From Hymenobacter cavernae (lineage in GTDB: Bacteria > Bacteroidota > Bacteroidia > Cytophagales > Hymenobacteraceae), in the NCBI RefSeq assembly GCF_014641455.1, contig NZ_BMHT01000004.1, positions 366,223-430,222 of the forward strand: a stretch of DNA of 64,000 bases. Direction: 5' to 3'. The notes under the pieces were generated by a model that saw only the letters and a program-made list of their open reading frames with translations, was not told where the DNA came from and made no database searches. The first letter of the stretch is position 1, and every line of letters begins with the position of its first letter. Position numbers and translations under genes: made by a program. Shown one piece after another: positions 1 through 7,857 of this stretch.

Positions 1-1
1 C

Positions 2-358
2 GACCTAGCTTTGAATCATATTATTCCGACCGCAATTGCTTACCAAACGAAACTAATCAACAACCTTTGTGGCCTGCGGGAACTTGGATTAGAAGACGAC
101 AGTTCGCAGGTCACGATTGATACAATCAAAGCCATTTCGCGCTACATTGCAACCATTAAGACCGAAGCAGACGCGATGGTCAATAGCCGCAAGACAGCCA
201 ACAAGATTGAAGATACACGGGAACGCGCAATCAGCTATTGCGACACCGTGAAAGCGCATTTCGGCCCCATTCGCCGCGCCGTAGATAAGCTCGAGCTGAT
301 GGTGGCCGATGAGGACTGGCCGCTGGTGAAGTACCGCGAACTGCTGTTCCGGCACTAA
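2..358 (+). CDS. glnN: Glutamine synthetase type III, C-terminal end (5' truncated by window edge)
   Basis: The reading frame is open from base 2, so the gene enters from the left and only about the last 118 residues are here. Type III glutamine synthetase condenses glutamate, ammonia and ATP in the cytoplasm. The segment matches the helical C-terminal region of Bacteroidota GlnN: it begins DLALNHIIPTAIAYQ, has the stretch ending DTREKAI-like (DTRERAISYCD), and closes with DKLELMVADEDWPL and KYRELLF. The TTG at 11 is an internal Leu codon, not the start. The active-site domain lies outside the window. A strong hairpin terminator follows 60 bases after the stop codon. The family call rests on these recalled C-terminal motifs only. 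Confidence 0.92.
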   Translation, partial: DLALNHIIPTAIAYQTKLINNLCGLRELGLEDDSSQVTIDTIKAISRYIATIKTEADAMVNSRKTANKIEDTRERAISYCDTVKAHFGPIRRAVDKLELMVADEDWPLVKYRELLFRH

Positions 359-417
359 GCCCGCGGACGGGCTCGACCCGGAGTTGGGTGGGAATTTTCT
401 CCGCGTGTCGAGACGCG

Positions 418-449
418 AAAAAGCCGTTCCGGGTGGGACGGCTTTTTTT
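418..449. terminator. Bidirectional intrinsic terminator
   Basis: An A-run, the stem AAGCCGT/ACGGCTT and a T-run form a symmetrical hairpin. It lies between the convergent glnN (+) and DUF4468 (-) genes and can end both transcripts. Confidence 0.85.
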
Positions 450-502
450 GTGCCCTCACTAACCTAGGTTGTTAGCGCCGGCAAATGTTCAGACAATGCG
501 CT

Positions 503-1051
503 TTAAATCAGATTGCTGGCTTCTTCCGGGCGCTTCATGGCGGCATTGAGCCCATCGATAGTCGCCAGAATCCAGCGGTCAATTTTGTCAATCGTCTTGA
601 TGACGCCTTTGCGTTGTCGGCGCAAGCCATACGCTTCAATATTGGTCGTGACGGTGCCAACACTGTATTTACCGGCTCTAGCGTAATCAGAATACGTGTG
701 GGTGATTTGGTCGATTTGATACTGATAATGACCATCTTTCACCTGGATAGCCAACCGAAAGGCTTTTCCGTCGAAAGCGTTACCGGCCTTAACGTGGCTG
801 ATGAGTAGGCCGGCTTCCGGATTGCTCACTTTCTGAACGACTGTGTGCGTGGAGCCTAGCTCCGCAAGCCAATCCTGCGCCCGCAGAAACAGCTCTTCCT
901 CCGGAACATTGGCGGCGGGCACCACGGCCGTGTACTCAACTTGCTTTGTTGTTTGATTTACAGGTAGTTGAAAGTAGCCAGGGTAAGGCCCCGGCTGGGC
1001 GATTGTTGTGCTGGTCGCCAGCGCAAGCAAAAGTGTGCATAAGAGTTTCAT
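503..1051 (-). CDS. DUF4468 domain-containing exported protein
   Basis: A 182-residue protein with an N-terminal signal peptide (MKLLCTLLLALATSTTIAQ, hydrophobic core 3-17), so it is probably periplasmic or surface-exposed. The rest resembles DUF4468, a Bacteroidota family with a TBP-like fold: the segment from about residue 38 (VEYTAVVPAANVPEEELFLRA) to about 125 fits the usual pattern of an early V(V/D)G-like turn followed by the ELF-RA-DWLAE helix. No catalytic residues are evident and the function of the family is unknown. It stands alone, convergent with glnN, and its leader carries a small hairpin at 1067-1095. The domain call comes from recall of the pattern, not from a search. Confidence 0.75.
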   Translation of the reverse strand: MKLLCTLLLALATSTTIAQPGPYPGYFQLPVNQTTKQVEYTAVVPAANVPEEELFLRAQDWLAELGSTHTVVQKVSNPEAGLLISHVKAGNAFDGKAFRLAIQVKDGHYQYQIDQITHTYSDYARAGKYSVGTVTTNIEAYGLRRQRKGVIKTIDKIDRWILATIDGLNAAMKRPEEASNLI

Positions 1052-1410
1052 GGGACGAATGGGTGGCTTTCTGATAGGGGTGGGTTATCAGAAAAGGTGG
1101 GTGGTAGGAAGGTGAAGAGCGGCGTGATTCAGTTAAATCTCTGGGCGGAGCGTAGCAGTTCAGCAGGCAAGTAAACACTGGAAAATTATACTCAGATTAA
1201 AATAGATTAAAACGCTTTTAATCTGACTGGCAACTGCTAAAGCCTACTATTGCCGATGGGTTTGCGTTGCTGATTTTGTATAGTACAATTTACGCGCACT
1301 ACCGCATATAGTTCCGCCAGCCCGGCACCCGCGGATGCCACCATTCAGCCTGTTAAAACCAAACCTAGCTTCTGCCCGCACGAGAGAAGAGGGCTGGGGT
1401 GCGGCTGCCT
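1052..1410. other. Gene-free stretch (359 bp) upstream of the DUF4468 gene
   Basis: Contains an inverted repeat (CTTTCTGATA at 1067-1076 against TATCAGAAAA at 1086-1095) in the presumed leader of the DUF4468 gene. No convincing coding frame and no clear TAnnTTTG promoter was found on either strand. The short minus-strand open frame at 1247-1453 overlaps the glycosyltransferase end and looks like chance. Confidence 0.5.
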
Positions 1411-2550
1411 TCAGTCCGCAGAGCCGCGCTCCACTTCTTCCAGTACCTCCCAAAGAGCTTCGGCACTCTGGTCCCAGGAAAAGCGCTTCATATTATCAAA
1501 GCCTTTGATAATCAGCTCCTCACGCAAAGCTAGGTCGGCGTGCAGCCTGACCAGCGACTCCGCGATGGAGTCGACGGCAAACGGGTCTACCAGCAAGGCG
1601 GCGTCGCCGGCTACTTCGGGCAGGGAGCTGCAATTGGACGTAATAACCGGGCTGCCGCAGGCTTGCGCTTCAATAATCGGGATGCCAAAGCCCTCGAAGT
1701 AAGGTACATACACCGTAGCAAGCGCGGCGGCGTAGAGTTCCACCAGCTCCGCGTCGCTCACGCGGCCGGTGAGATGCACATCGTCCTGGTGACGCATTTG
1801 GTCGTACACATCGAAGATGGGTCCGGCCTTCCACGCCTTGCGCCCCACGATCAGCAGCTGCGTATCGGCACCGGATTGGGCTTTGAACTGGTCGAAGGCG
1901 CGGAGCAGGTTCACCAGGTTTTTGCGTGGCTGCAAAGCGCCCACAAAGAGAAAATATGGTTTGCCGTCGCTGAACTTTGCGCACGTAGCGGTCTGTGTTG
2001 CCTCCGGCTGCGGCCGAAACCTGGCATCGGCCGCATTGTACACCACGCGGATACGCTCGGCGGGCAGCTGGTACGTGTCGATCAGATCCTGCCGGGTCGC
2101 TTCCGAAACGGCCACTACACAGTCGGAAGCGTAAGCGAAACGCGGCGCAAAAAAGTGGTAGTACTGGCGTTGCAGAAAGCCCACATCCTGCGGAAAATGC
2201 TCGAAAGCCAGGTCGTGCATCACCGTCACGCGGGGCACGCTGGTACGCAGCGTCGTGAACCCATCGAGGCTGAGAAACACATCGGGGCGTAGCTGGCGAA
2301 GCGCTTGAGCTACAGCGCCTTCAAACCATGCTACGAACAGAAACGGATGCCGGGCCGGCGGAAACAGCACATGCGGCACCACGTTTTTGCCGAAGACGTA
2401 TTTCGAGTCAAACGGCCGGTCGAACAGGAAGTGGAACGTGTGTTCGGGGTGGCGCCGCACCATCCGGATCAGCGTTTCGTAGGTGAAACGCCCGATGCCT
2501 TCGAGCTGGTTGCCGGGCAGCAAAAAGCGGACGTTGACGGCGATAATCAA
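1411..2550 (-). CDS. Glycosyltransferase family 1/4 (GT-B fold)
   Basis: A 379-residue cytoplasmic or membrane-associated GT4-type glycosyltransferase that would transfer a sugar from a nucleotide-activated donor to a growing polysaccharide or lipid-linked acceptor. The N-terminal Rossmann half begins MIIAVNVRFLLPG and has the glycine-rich acceptor loop (LEGIGRFTYE). The hinge is near residue 200 (YFLFVGALQPRKNL). The C-terminal donor half has the family signature around 295 (EGFGIPIIEAQACGSPVITS), with the EX7E-type acidic residues and SSLPEVAGDAALLVDP. The upstream minus-strand gene is a polysaccharide flippase 158 bp away, which suggests a surface-polysaccharide role. Donor and acceptor cannot be deduced. 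Confidence 0.94.
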   Translation of the reverse strand: MIIAVNVRFLLPGNQLEGIGRFTYETLIRMVRRHPEHTFHFLFDRPFDSKYVFGKNVVPHVLFPPARHPFLFVAWFEGAVAQALRQLRPDVFLSLDGFTTLRTSVPRVTVMHDLAFEHFPQDVGFLQRQYYHFFAPRFAYASDCVVAVSEATRQDLIDTYQLPAERIRVVYNAADARFRPQPEATQTATCAKFSDGKPYFLFVGALQPRKNLVNLLRAFDQFKAQSGADTQLLIVGRKAWKAGPIFDVYDQMRHQDDVHLTGRVSDAELVELYAAALATVYVPYFEGFGIPIIEAQACGSPVITSNCSSLPEVAGDAALLVDPFAVDSIAESLVRLHADLALREELIIKGFDNMKRFSWDQSAEALWEVLEEVERGSAD

Positions 2551-2597
2551 TTGGACGATAGGATGATGAGGTGATATGCTAGTGTGCTAATAGAGCT

Positions 2598-2697
2598 GTT
2601 GTCCTGAGGAACAAAGGACACGACTAACGTAATAACGCGCTGCTCAACTGGCATTAGGTCATGCCGCTTGATGCGCGGAATGTTCCTCAAGATGACA
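2598..2697. repeat. Degenerate intergenic hairpin element
   Basis: GTCCTGAGGAACA near 2602 is mirrored by TGTTCCTCAAGATGAC near 2680, with a loop of about 65 bases. It is an imperfect member of the hairpin elements found between many genes of this window, and it lies between the flippase and glycosyltransferase genes. Confidence 0.5.
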
Positions 2698-2708
2698 GAG
2701 AGGAGAAC

Positions 2709-4079
2709 CTAGCTGCGTTTCAGCACCTTCTGCAGCTCGGCTATGCTTACGATGTTCGTCAGGAACAGGATGCCCACGAACGCAAACCCCGCCAGCACCG
2801 CTTCGATGAGCCATTGATCGACGAGCAGGCGCAAGCCGAAGAACACGCCGCAAAGCAGCCCAAACGCCAGACCTAGCTGCCCCAGCACCCGCCACGGAAT
2901 GGCGACGCCCGCCCGCTTACGTACCAGCCACAAGTAGCCAATCGACACAAAAAGGGCACACAGCAAGGTATTCACTGATGCTGCTAAAGCACCATAGCGC
3001 GGCAAAAGCACCAGGTTCAGGCCAACGTTCAGGGCGATGCTGCCGGCTACAAGCCAGCTAACAGGCCGCTCCTGACTGGTGCTCGTGAGCAGCGTGCTGT
3101 AGATGGCAAAGAAGGCGTGCACCAGCACGTTCACGAACAAGATCTTCAGACACAAGGCCATACGACCTAGCTCCTCGGGCGAGCTGTGCTTAAACTGCCA
3201 GAACAAAACCTCGCCCCGGAACAGCACGAACGCGCACACAAACAGCAGCGGCACCGTAACGACGCGCTGCCCGAACCAGAGCAGCTCCTGCTGCTCCTCG
3301 CGGTTGTGCGTAGCGAGCGCAAACTTGGCGAAGAACAGCGGCAGCACCGTCCACAAATACATCATCACGGCATCGACCCAGCGGTAGGCGCCGGCGTAGT
3401 AGCTAGCTTCCTGCGGCGATACCAGCCGCTCCAGCATGCCCATGTCCACGCGTTCATTGAGGCCGTAGAGCAGGGCAATGAGGGCAAACGGCATACTGTC
3501 GCGCAGGAGGGTGCGGGCGTGGTCCCAGCGCAGCCGGTAGCGCACCCGCCCGTATAGCCGCGACACCAGCCCGTATAGCACCACAAAGGTGAAGAGCACC
3601 GCCACCGAGCGCGCGCCCACGTAGCGGTTGAGGGTGAGGCCGATGGGCAGCAAACCGAGCACCAGCAGCAGCAGCAGCGCCTTCTCCAGAATAGACAGCA
3701 CCGCATCGGTATTGAAGCGCTGGTGAGCCTGAAGCGCGCCGCGCAAAAACAGCGTGTACTGCGTCAGGAGCAGGCCTGCGCCGATGAGCGCCAGCAGCAG
3801 CAGTACGTGGCCCTGATAACCTAGCACCGCCCCGACGCCAACCATCAGCGCCAGGAAGCCCGCCATGAGCCAGCCTTTGAGCGGCAGCAGGGTCGGGAAG
3901 TATTCGGGTAAAAAATCGGCGTTGGCGGCTACCCGCTTGGTCATGAGCTGGGTAGTACCTAGGTCCGACACCGACGCAATGATGAGTGTCCAGGCCGACA
4001 GCGCCGTGAACGTCCCGAACGCCGCGTGCCCCAGCCGGTCCTGCACCAGATTCTCAACCACCACCCAACCCGGCTTCAC
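2709..4079 (-). CDS. Polysaccharide/oligosaccharide flippase (MOP superfamily, Wzx-like)
   Basis: A polytopic inner-membrane protein of 456 residues from a GTG start, with about 12-14 hydrophobic segments alternating with short basic loops. It is typical of lipopolysaccharide or O-antigen flippases that move lipid-linked sugars across the cytoplasmic membrane. Recognisable features are the early VENLVQDRLGHAAFGTF stretch, SDLGTTQLMTKRVA, LNERVDMGMLERLVSP in the middle and SIALNVGLNLVLLPRYGALAAS in the second half. The glycosyltransferase downstream supports the role. The reading frame stays open upstream of the GTG for 32 codons and reads as family-like sequence (KKFFGNISFVVLLNLLVKPG) but contains no ATG, so the true N-terminus may start earlier at a non-standard codon. 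Confidence 0.9.
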   Translation of the reverse strand: MKPGWVVVENLVQDRLGHAAFGTFTALSAWTLIIASVSDLGTTQLMTKRVAANADFLPEYFPTLLPLKGWLMAGFLALMVGVGAVLGYQGHVLLLLALIGAGLLLTQYTLFLRGALQAHQRFNTDAVLSILEKALLLLLVLGLLPIGLTLNRYVGARSVAVLFTFVVLYGLVSRLYGRVRYRLRWDHARTLLRDSMPFALIALLYGLNERVDMGMLERLVSPQEASYYAGAYRWVDAVMMYLWTVLPLFFAKFALATHNREEQQELLWFGQRVVTVPLLFVCAFVLFRGEVLFWQFKHSSPEELGRMALCLKILFVNVLVHAFFAIYSTLLTSTSQERPVSWLVAGSIALNVGLNLVLLPRYGALAASVNTLLCALFVSIGYLWLVRKRAGVAIPWRVLGQLGLAFGLLCGVFFGLRLLVDQWLIEAVLAGFAFVGILFLTNIVSIAELQKVLKRS

Positions 4080-4180
4080 CAGCAGGTTGAGCAGTACGAC
4101 AAAGCTGATATTTCCGAAAAACTTTTTGATAAAAGCAGGAGCGTAAGTGAAGCGACGAAAATACGATGAGTAAGTTTATT

Positions 4181-4208
4181 GGCTATTGGCTATTGGCTAT
4201 TGGCTATT
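4181..4208. repeat. Heptamer tandem repeat (GGCTATT)4
   Basis: Four perfect 7-bp copies of GGCTATT, preceded by a partial unit. It lies between the AMP nucleosidase stop and the flippase start and could vary in copy number by slippage. Confidence 0.9.
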
Positions 4209-4209
4209 A

Positions 4210-4266
4210 GCTGTTGGCTGCTAGCTGTTAGCTTTTGTTCAACGACGAAGGCTAGCAGCTAACAGC
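4210..4266 (-). repeat. Inverted repeat downstream of AMP nucleosidase gene
   Basis: Arms at 4210-4225 (GCTGTTGGCTGCTAGC) and 4251-4266 (GCTAGCAGCTAACAGC) pair at 15 of 16 positions around a 25-base loop. The element follows directly on the stop codon of the minus-strand gene. It has no T-run on that strand, so it may be an mRNA-stabilising hairpin rather than an intrinsic terminator. Confidence 0.65.
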
Positions 4267-4273
4267 TAACTCA

Positions 4274-5047
4274 TTACTCAAACCGCAAGTGCTTCACCGA
4301 TTCGCCGGAGTTCTGTAGTTCAATGAGCGAATCAATGCCGATCTGAAGGTGGGCCTGCACGAAACCGGCCGTCACTTTCGAGTCGCTTTCGGCCGTTTTC
4401 ACACCTTCGGGCGTCATCGGGTTGTCCGACACCAGCAGCAGCGCGCCGTGCGGAATCTCGTTGATGAAACCGACCACGAAGATGGTCGCCGTTTCCATAT
4501 CCACGGCCATCGCCCGAATTTGGCGCAGGTAGTCTTTGAAGGCGGCGTCGTGCTCCCACACGCGGCGATTGGTGGTGTACACGGTGCCGGTCCAGTAGTC
4601 CTTCTCGTGCTTCTTAATCATTGAAGAAACAGCACGTTGCAAACGGAACGAGGGCAGGGCCGGGATTTCCGGAGGCAGATAGTCATCGGAAGTACCCTCG
4701 CCGCGAATGGCGGCAATGGGCAGGATCAGGTCACCTAGCTTGGTCTTGCTTTTCAGGCCGCCGCACTTGCCCAGGAAGAGCGCCGCTTTTGGCTTAATAG
4801 CTGAGAGCAAGTCCATTACGGTAGCCGCCATCGGCGAGCCCATACCGAAGTTGATAATCGTGATATTGTTTGCCGTAGCCGTTTGCATCGGCTTATCCAG
4901 GCCGCGCATCTCAACGCCAAACTGCTCAGCAAACATCTGAACGTAGTTGATAAAGTTGGTCAGCAGAATGTATTGCCCGAACTCCTTGAGCGGAACGCCC
5001 GTGTAGCGCGGCAGCCAGTTCTCCACAATGGAGGCTTTGTCTTTCAT
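4274..5047 (-). CDS. amn: AMP nucleosidase
   Basis: A 257-residue cytoplasmic enzyme of the purine-nucleoside-phosphorylase fold. AMP nucleosidase hydrolyses AMP to adenine and ribose 5-phosphate. Visible motifs are the glycine-rich phosphate-binding INFGMGSPMAATVMDLL, the LFLGKCGGLKSK core, the R-rich TNRRVWEHD loop, the nucleoside-binding AVDMETATIF (the Met-Glu-Thr of the fold) and LLLVSDNPMTPEG with the catalytic-type Asp. It corresponds to the short Bacteroidota form, which lacks the regulatory N-terminal domain of the E. coli enzyme. It is monocistronic by spacing, with an inverted repeat right after its stop. An MTA/SAH nucleosidase is the main alternative, but the length and GMGSP pattern favour AMP nucleosidase. 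Confidence 0.9.
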   Translation of the reverse strand: MKDKASIVENWLPRYTGVPLKEFGQYILLTNFINYVQMFAEQFGVEMRGLDKPMQTATANNITIINFGMGSPMAATVMDLLSAIKPKAALFLGKCGGLKSKTKLGDLILPIAAIRGEGTSDDYLPPEIPALPSFRLQRAVSSMIKKHEKDYWTGTVYTTNRRVWEHDAAFKDYLRQIRAMAVDMETATIFVVGFINEIPHGALLLVSDNPMTPEGVKTAESDSKVTAGFVQAHLQIGIDSLIELQNSGESVKHLRFE

Positions 5048-5188
5048 GGAATTATATTGTTATATGGTTGATTGTTAAATGGTTAATTGCTTGATAAAAG
5101 GGTGCATCCAGTTGAGAATCTTAAAATCGGTAGCTCAGCCATTTGACAATTCAACCATTTAACCATTCAACAACCAGCCTTTTAAAAA

Positions 5189-5221
5189 CAAAAAAGCCGT
5201 CACACAAAACTGTACGACGGC
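5189..5221 (-). terminator. Orphan terminator-like hairpin
   Basis: On the minus strand, stem GCCGTC (5221-5216) pairs with GACGGC (5201-5196) and is followed by a T-run. No minus-strand gene ends here. It may block antisense transcription into the AMP nucleosidase gene, which starts at 5047. Confidence 0.55.
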
Positions 5222-5257
5222 ACCTCAGTGAAAAGCGGAAACAGATTTTCCATGCGG

Positions 5258-5265
5258 TACCTTTG
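5258..5265 (+). promoter_or_regulatory. Bacteroidota promoter -7 element (TACCTTTG)
   Basis: TACCTTTG matches TAnnTTTG, with a T-rich stretch near 5246. The expected transcription start falls at about 5271, next to the ATG at 5272, so the transcript would be leaderless or nearly so. Confidence 0.6.
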
Positions 5266-5271
5266 TAGGTG

Positions 5272-5745
5272 ATGCAAGCGCTGAACCTGCCGCCTTTCGA
5301 GTACAAACTTACAAAATCGGGCCCAAACTCGCTAATCTGGGACGTTTTACGCCGCAAGAACGTGGTGCTGACGCCCGAGGAATGGGTGCGCCAACACGTC
5401 GTTCATTACCTCATCGACCACCTAGGTTACCCGCGCGGCCTACTCGCCCTGGAGCGCGGCCACGCCTACAACCAACGCCAGAAGCGCACCGATCTTTGTG
5501 CCTTCGACGCCGATGGAAAGCCCTTGCTGCTGGTCGAATGCAAAGCCACTACGGTGCCTATCACGGCAGCCGTAGCGCACCAGGCCGCTACTTATAATCA
5601 GACCATCGGCGCGCCTTTATTGCTTCTAACCAATGGGTTGCAACACTACTGCTGGCACGTTGACTTCGCGCAGCGCCGCAACGAGCAGCTAGCGGAAATT
5701 CCGGATTACGAAGCCGCGCAACGTGTAGCCAAGAACCTAGGTTAA
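5272..5745 (+). CDS. Orphan type I restriction enzyme R N-terminal domain protein (HSDR_N, PD-(D/E)XK)
   Basis: A 157-residue soluble protein consisting only of an HsdR N-terminal-type nuclease domain. Motifs for the PD-(D/E)XK fold are present: RTDLCAFDADGKPLLLVECKA at about residues 69-89 gives the D and ExK residues, followed by QAATYNQTIGAPLLLLTNGL, which contains the QxxxY motif of HsdR-type nucleases. Family members such as Bacteroidota COG-type proteins occur widely without helicase, M or S subunits, and their role is unknown. No methylase or specificity gene lies nearby. The ATG at 5272 is preferred to the GTG at 5269 because the promoter -7 box ends at 5265. Confidence 0.88.
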   Translation: MQALNLPPFEYKLTKSGPNSLIWDVLRRKNVVLTPEEWVRQHVVHYLIDHLGYPRGLLALERGHAYNQRQKRTDLCAFDADGKPLLLVECKATTVPITAAVAHQAATYNQTIGAPLLLLTNGLQHYCWHVDFAQRRNEQLAEIPDYEAAQRVAKNLG

Positions 5746-5795
5746 TAGAACGTCATTCCGAGCCTTGCGAGGAATCTCGCGTGCTTTACCAAAAC

Positions 5796-5903
5796 GTCAT
5801 GCTTCATCTGGCGTCCGCTTGTCGAAGCATCTCTACCGCAACGGTATTCATTTACTTTGGCGGGAGAGATGCTTCGACAAGCGGACGCCAGATGAAGCAT
5901 GAC
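5796..5903. repeat. Perfect 39-bp-arm intergenic hairpin
   Basis: Arms 5796-5834 and 5865-5903 are perfect inverted copies around a 30-base loop. Each arm contains GTCATGCTTCATC and CGAAGCATCTCT. It lies between the convergent HsdR-N and sulfatase genes. Related elements are at 44545-44641 and 56169-56292. Confidence 0.93.
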
Positions 5904-5936
5904 AGTTACTAAGGCATCGGCAATCGGAACCTAGGT

Positions 5937-7856
5937 TTACTTATACAGCTGATTATCAGCTAACCCATTCACGAAAAACTGCACACAGGCTTTCAGCTCG
6001 TCGCCGTACTGCTGCACTTTTCGCGGATCGGGGTGGGGGAGCGGCTCCGCCGGAATGAAATGCGTTTGGTAAGGAAAGAGCAGCACTTTGTTGTCGACGG
6101 TAAGCTCCGTTACGAAGTCGCGGTGAACCAGGAAGTAGGAGCCGCCGCTTAGGTAGATGGCCCGGCCGGAATTGTCCTTGTCAAAAACGGAGTAGCCGAA
6201 GGGAAGCAGTTGATTATCAGCGTTGAAACCTAGGTAGTCGAGCACGGTGGCGGGCACGTCGGCTTGCTGGGTGATGCGGTGCACATCGGCAGCGGGCAGG
6301 GTGCGACCGGGGTGGAAGAGGAGCAGCGGCGTTTTGTAGTTGCCTAGGTCGTTCTGGTAGCCGGGGCGGCTGGTCTGCGATGTGTGGTCGGCCAGCAGAA
6401 TGAACAGCGTGTGCTGGTACCACGGCTGCCGGCTGGCGGCCTTGAAGAACTGCCGCAACGCATGATCGGTGTAGCCAATGGTGGCGTGAATGGGCAAATC
6501 GCCCGCCGGGAAACGACCCGTGTACTTGGCCGGCACGGTGAACGGCTCGTGGGAACTGAGCGTGAACAGTGTGGAGAAGAAAGGCTCTTTTTGCTTGCTT
6601 AACTGTTGATTAAAGTGCTGAAGATAAGGCTCATCGAAGATGCCCCAGTGCCCATCGTAGTCGGGGCTGCCGGCGCCGCCGGGGTATTCTTCCAGGCCGT
6701 AATAGCGCTGTATGCCCGCAATACCGGCGAAGGTGTTGAAGCCCATCGTACCATTCTGCGCCCCATGAAACATGGACGTGGTGTAGCCCTGCCGGCCCAG
6801 CAGCTCACCTAGGCCATGCAGCTCATCGGTCTGGTAATTGGAGGTGATAAACGGGCCTTCCATCAGCGAAGGCAGCCCCGCCAGCGCGGCCGGTAGCGCC
6901 TCGATGGAGCGGCGGCCGTTGGCATAATGCTCCCGAAAAAACAGGCCCTTGGTAGCCAGCGAGTCGAAGAAAGGCGTGTAGCCTTTGCCGCCGTTTTCGA
7001 TGCCCGTATACTCAGAGGCAAAGCTTTCCAAAAGCAGCACCACCACATTATCGGGCGGAGCGCCTCTTTTTATTAGCTGCACTGGCAGATGGCTAGCAGC
7101 CAACGCCCGGCGCAAATCAGCGGGCGAAGTGAAGTAGTGCTTGTGCTCCGCGGTCTGGTAGCCCAGGCTTTTCAGGAACGTGAAGGTGCTGTTCAGGGCC
7201 AGATGACCTAGCACGGCGGGCTGCTGCACAAACGCGTGACCCGTGCGCAACGGCTTCAGCTGCAAGCCTCCCCGAATACCCAGCACCACCCCAAAAGCCA
7301 CTAAAGCCACTTCCAGCGCCCCGAGCCCAAATCGGCGCAGCCGGGTAGTTGGAAAAGCAAGCTGAGCGGTAGCCTGGCCCGAAGGCATCGGGTACAGGTA
7401 GCCGAGCAGCACCATCAACCCAATGAACGGAATTAGCAGGTACCAGTAATGACCTAGCAGCTGCACGGCCTGGCGCTGCACATCGGAGCCAATCGTGGAA
7501 AGCTCGTTGGACGTACGTCGCCCGATGAACTTGAAATACTCCGTGTCAATGATGTTGAGGGCTAGGCCTATCGAATTGATTACCAAATACACGCCGCGCA
7601 AAAAGCGTTGCCAGGCTCGCCCAAACGCCGGCACCAGTGACAACACCATAAACGGTAGGTTCAGCAGCAGCAACCCCGAAATATCGAACCGGAAGCCGTG
7701 CCAGAAGGCCCACAGCACCTGTCCGCCGGATGCCTCCTGGAAAACGGTATGATTGGCCGCGTAAAAACCTAGCCGCAGCAGCAGATACAACCCAAGCAGC
7801 AGGGAAAAGCGCCGCAGCAACAGGCGCAAAGCAAGAGAAGGCATGCGCATTGCCAC
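5937..7856 (-). CDS. LTA synthase family sulfatase / phosphoglycerol transferase
   Basis: A 639-residue membrane enzyme of the alkaline-phosphatase superfamily. About five N-terminal membrane segments (residues 10-190) precede a large extracytoplasmic sulfatase domain from about 265. Visible landmarks are the metal-site start (NVVVLLLESFASEYTG), the nucleophile region NGRRSIEALPAALAG, where Ser or a neighbouring residue would replace the Thr of LtaS, the FHGAQNGTMGFNTFA segment, and metal ligands in LSSHEPF and LADHTSQ. In Bacteroidota, which have no lipoteichoic acid, such proteins probably add phosphoglycerol or phosphoethanolamine to surface glycans or lipids. Its start lies one base past the stop of the SUKH gene, so the two are cotranscribed. 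Confidence 0.9.
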   Translation of the reverse strand: MAMRMPSLALRLLLRRFSLLLGLYLLLRLGFYAANHTVFQEASGGQVLWAFWHGFRFDISGLLLLNLPFMVLSLVPAFGRAWQRFLRGVYLVINSIGLALNIIDTEYFKFIGRRTSNELSTIGSDVQRQAVQLLGHYWYLLIPFIGLMVLLGYLYPMPSGQATAQLAFPTTRLRRFGLGALEVALVAFGVVLGIRGGLQLKPLRTGHAFVQQPAVLGHLALNSTFTFLKSLGYQTAEHKHYFTSPADLRRALAASHLPVQLIKRGAPPDNVVVLLLESFASEYTGIENGGKGYTPFFDSLATKGLFFREHYANGRRSIEALPAALAGLPSLMEGPFITSNYQTDELHGLGELLGRQGYTTSMFHGAQNGTMGFNTFAGIAGIQRYYGLEEYPGGAGSPDYDGHWGIFDEPYLQHFNQQLSKQKEPFFSTLFTLSSHEPFTVPAKYTGRFPAGDLPIHATIGYTDHALRQFFKAASRQPWYQHTLFILLADHTSQTSRPGYQNDLGNYKTPLLLFHPGRTLPAADVHRITQQADVPATVLDYLGFNADNQLLPFGYSVFDKDNSGRAIYLSGGSYFLVHRDFVTELTVDNKVLLFPYQTHFIPAEPLPHPDPRKVQQYGDELKACVQFFVNGLADNQLYK

Positions 7857-7857
7857 G

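Noticed and set aside
1540..2292. 250-residue plus-strand open frame inside the glycosyltransferase gene
   Set aside because: It is the shadow of the GC-rich minus-strand gene, with no family motif; the minus frame has clear GT4 signatures.
4181..4208. Tandem repeats considered as a CRISPR array (also 27951-27984)
   Set aside because: Units are 6-7 bp with no spacers and no cas genes are present.
5151..5357. Minus-strand 68-residue frame over the promoter of the HsdR-N gene
   Set aside because: It spans a terminator-like hairpin and the opposite-strand promoter and has no coding character.
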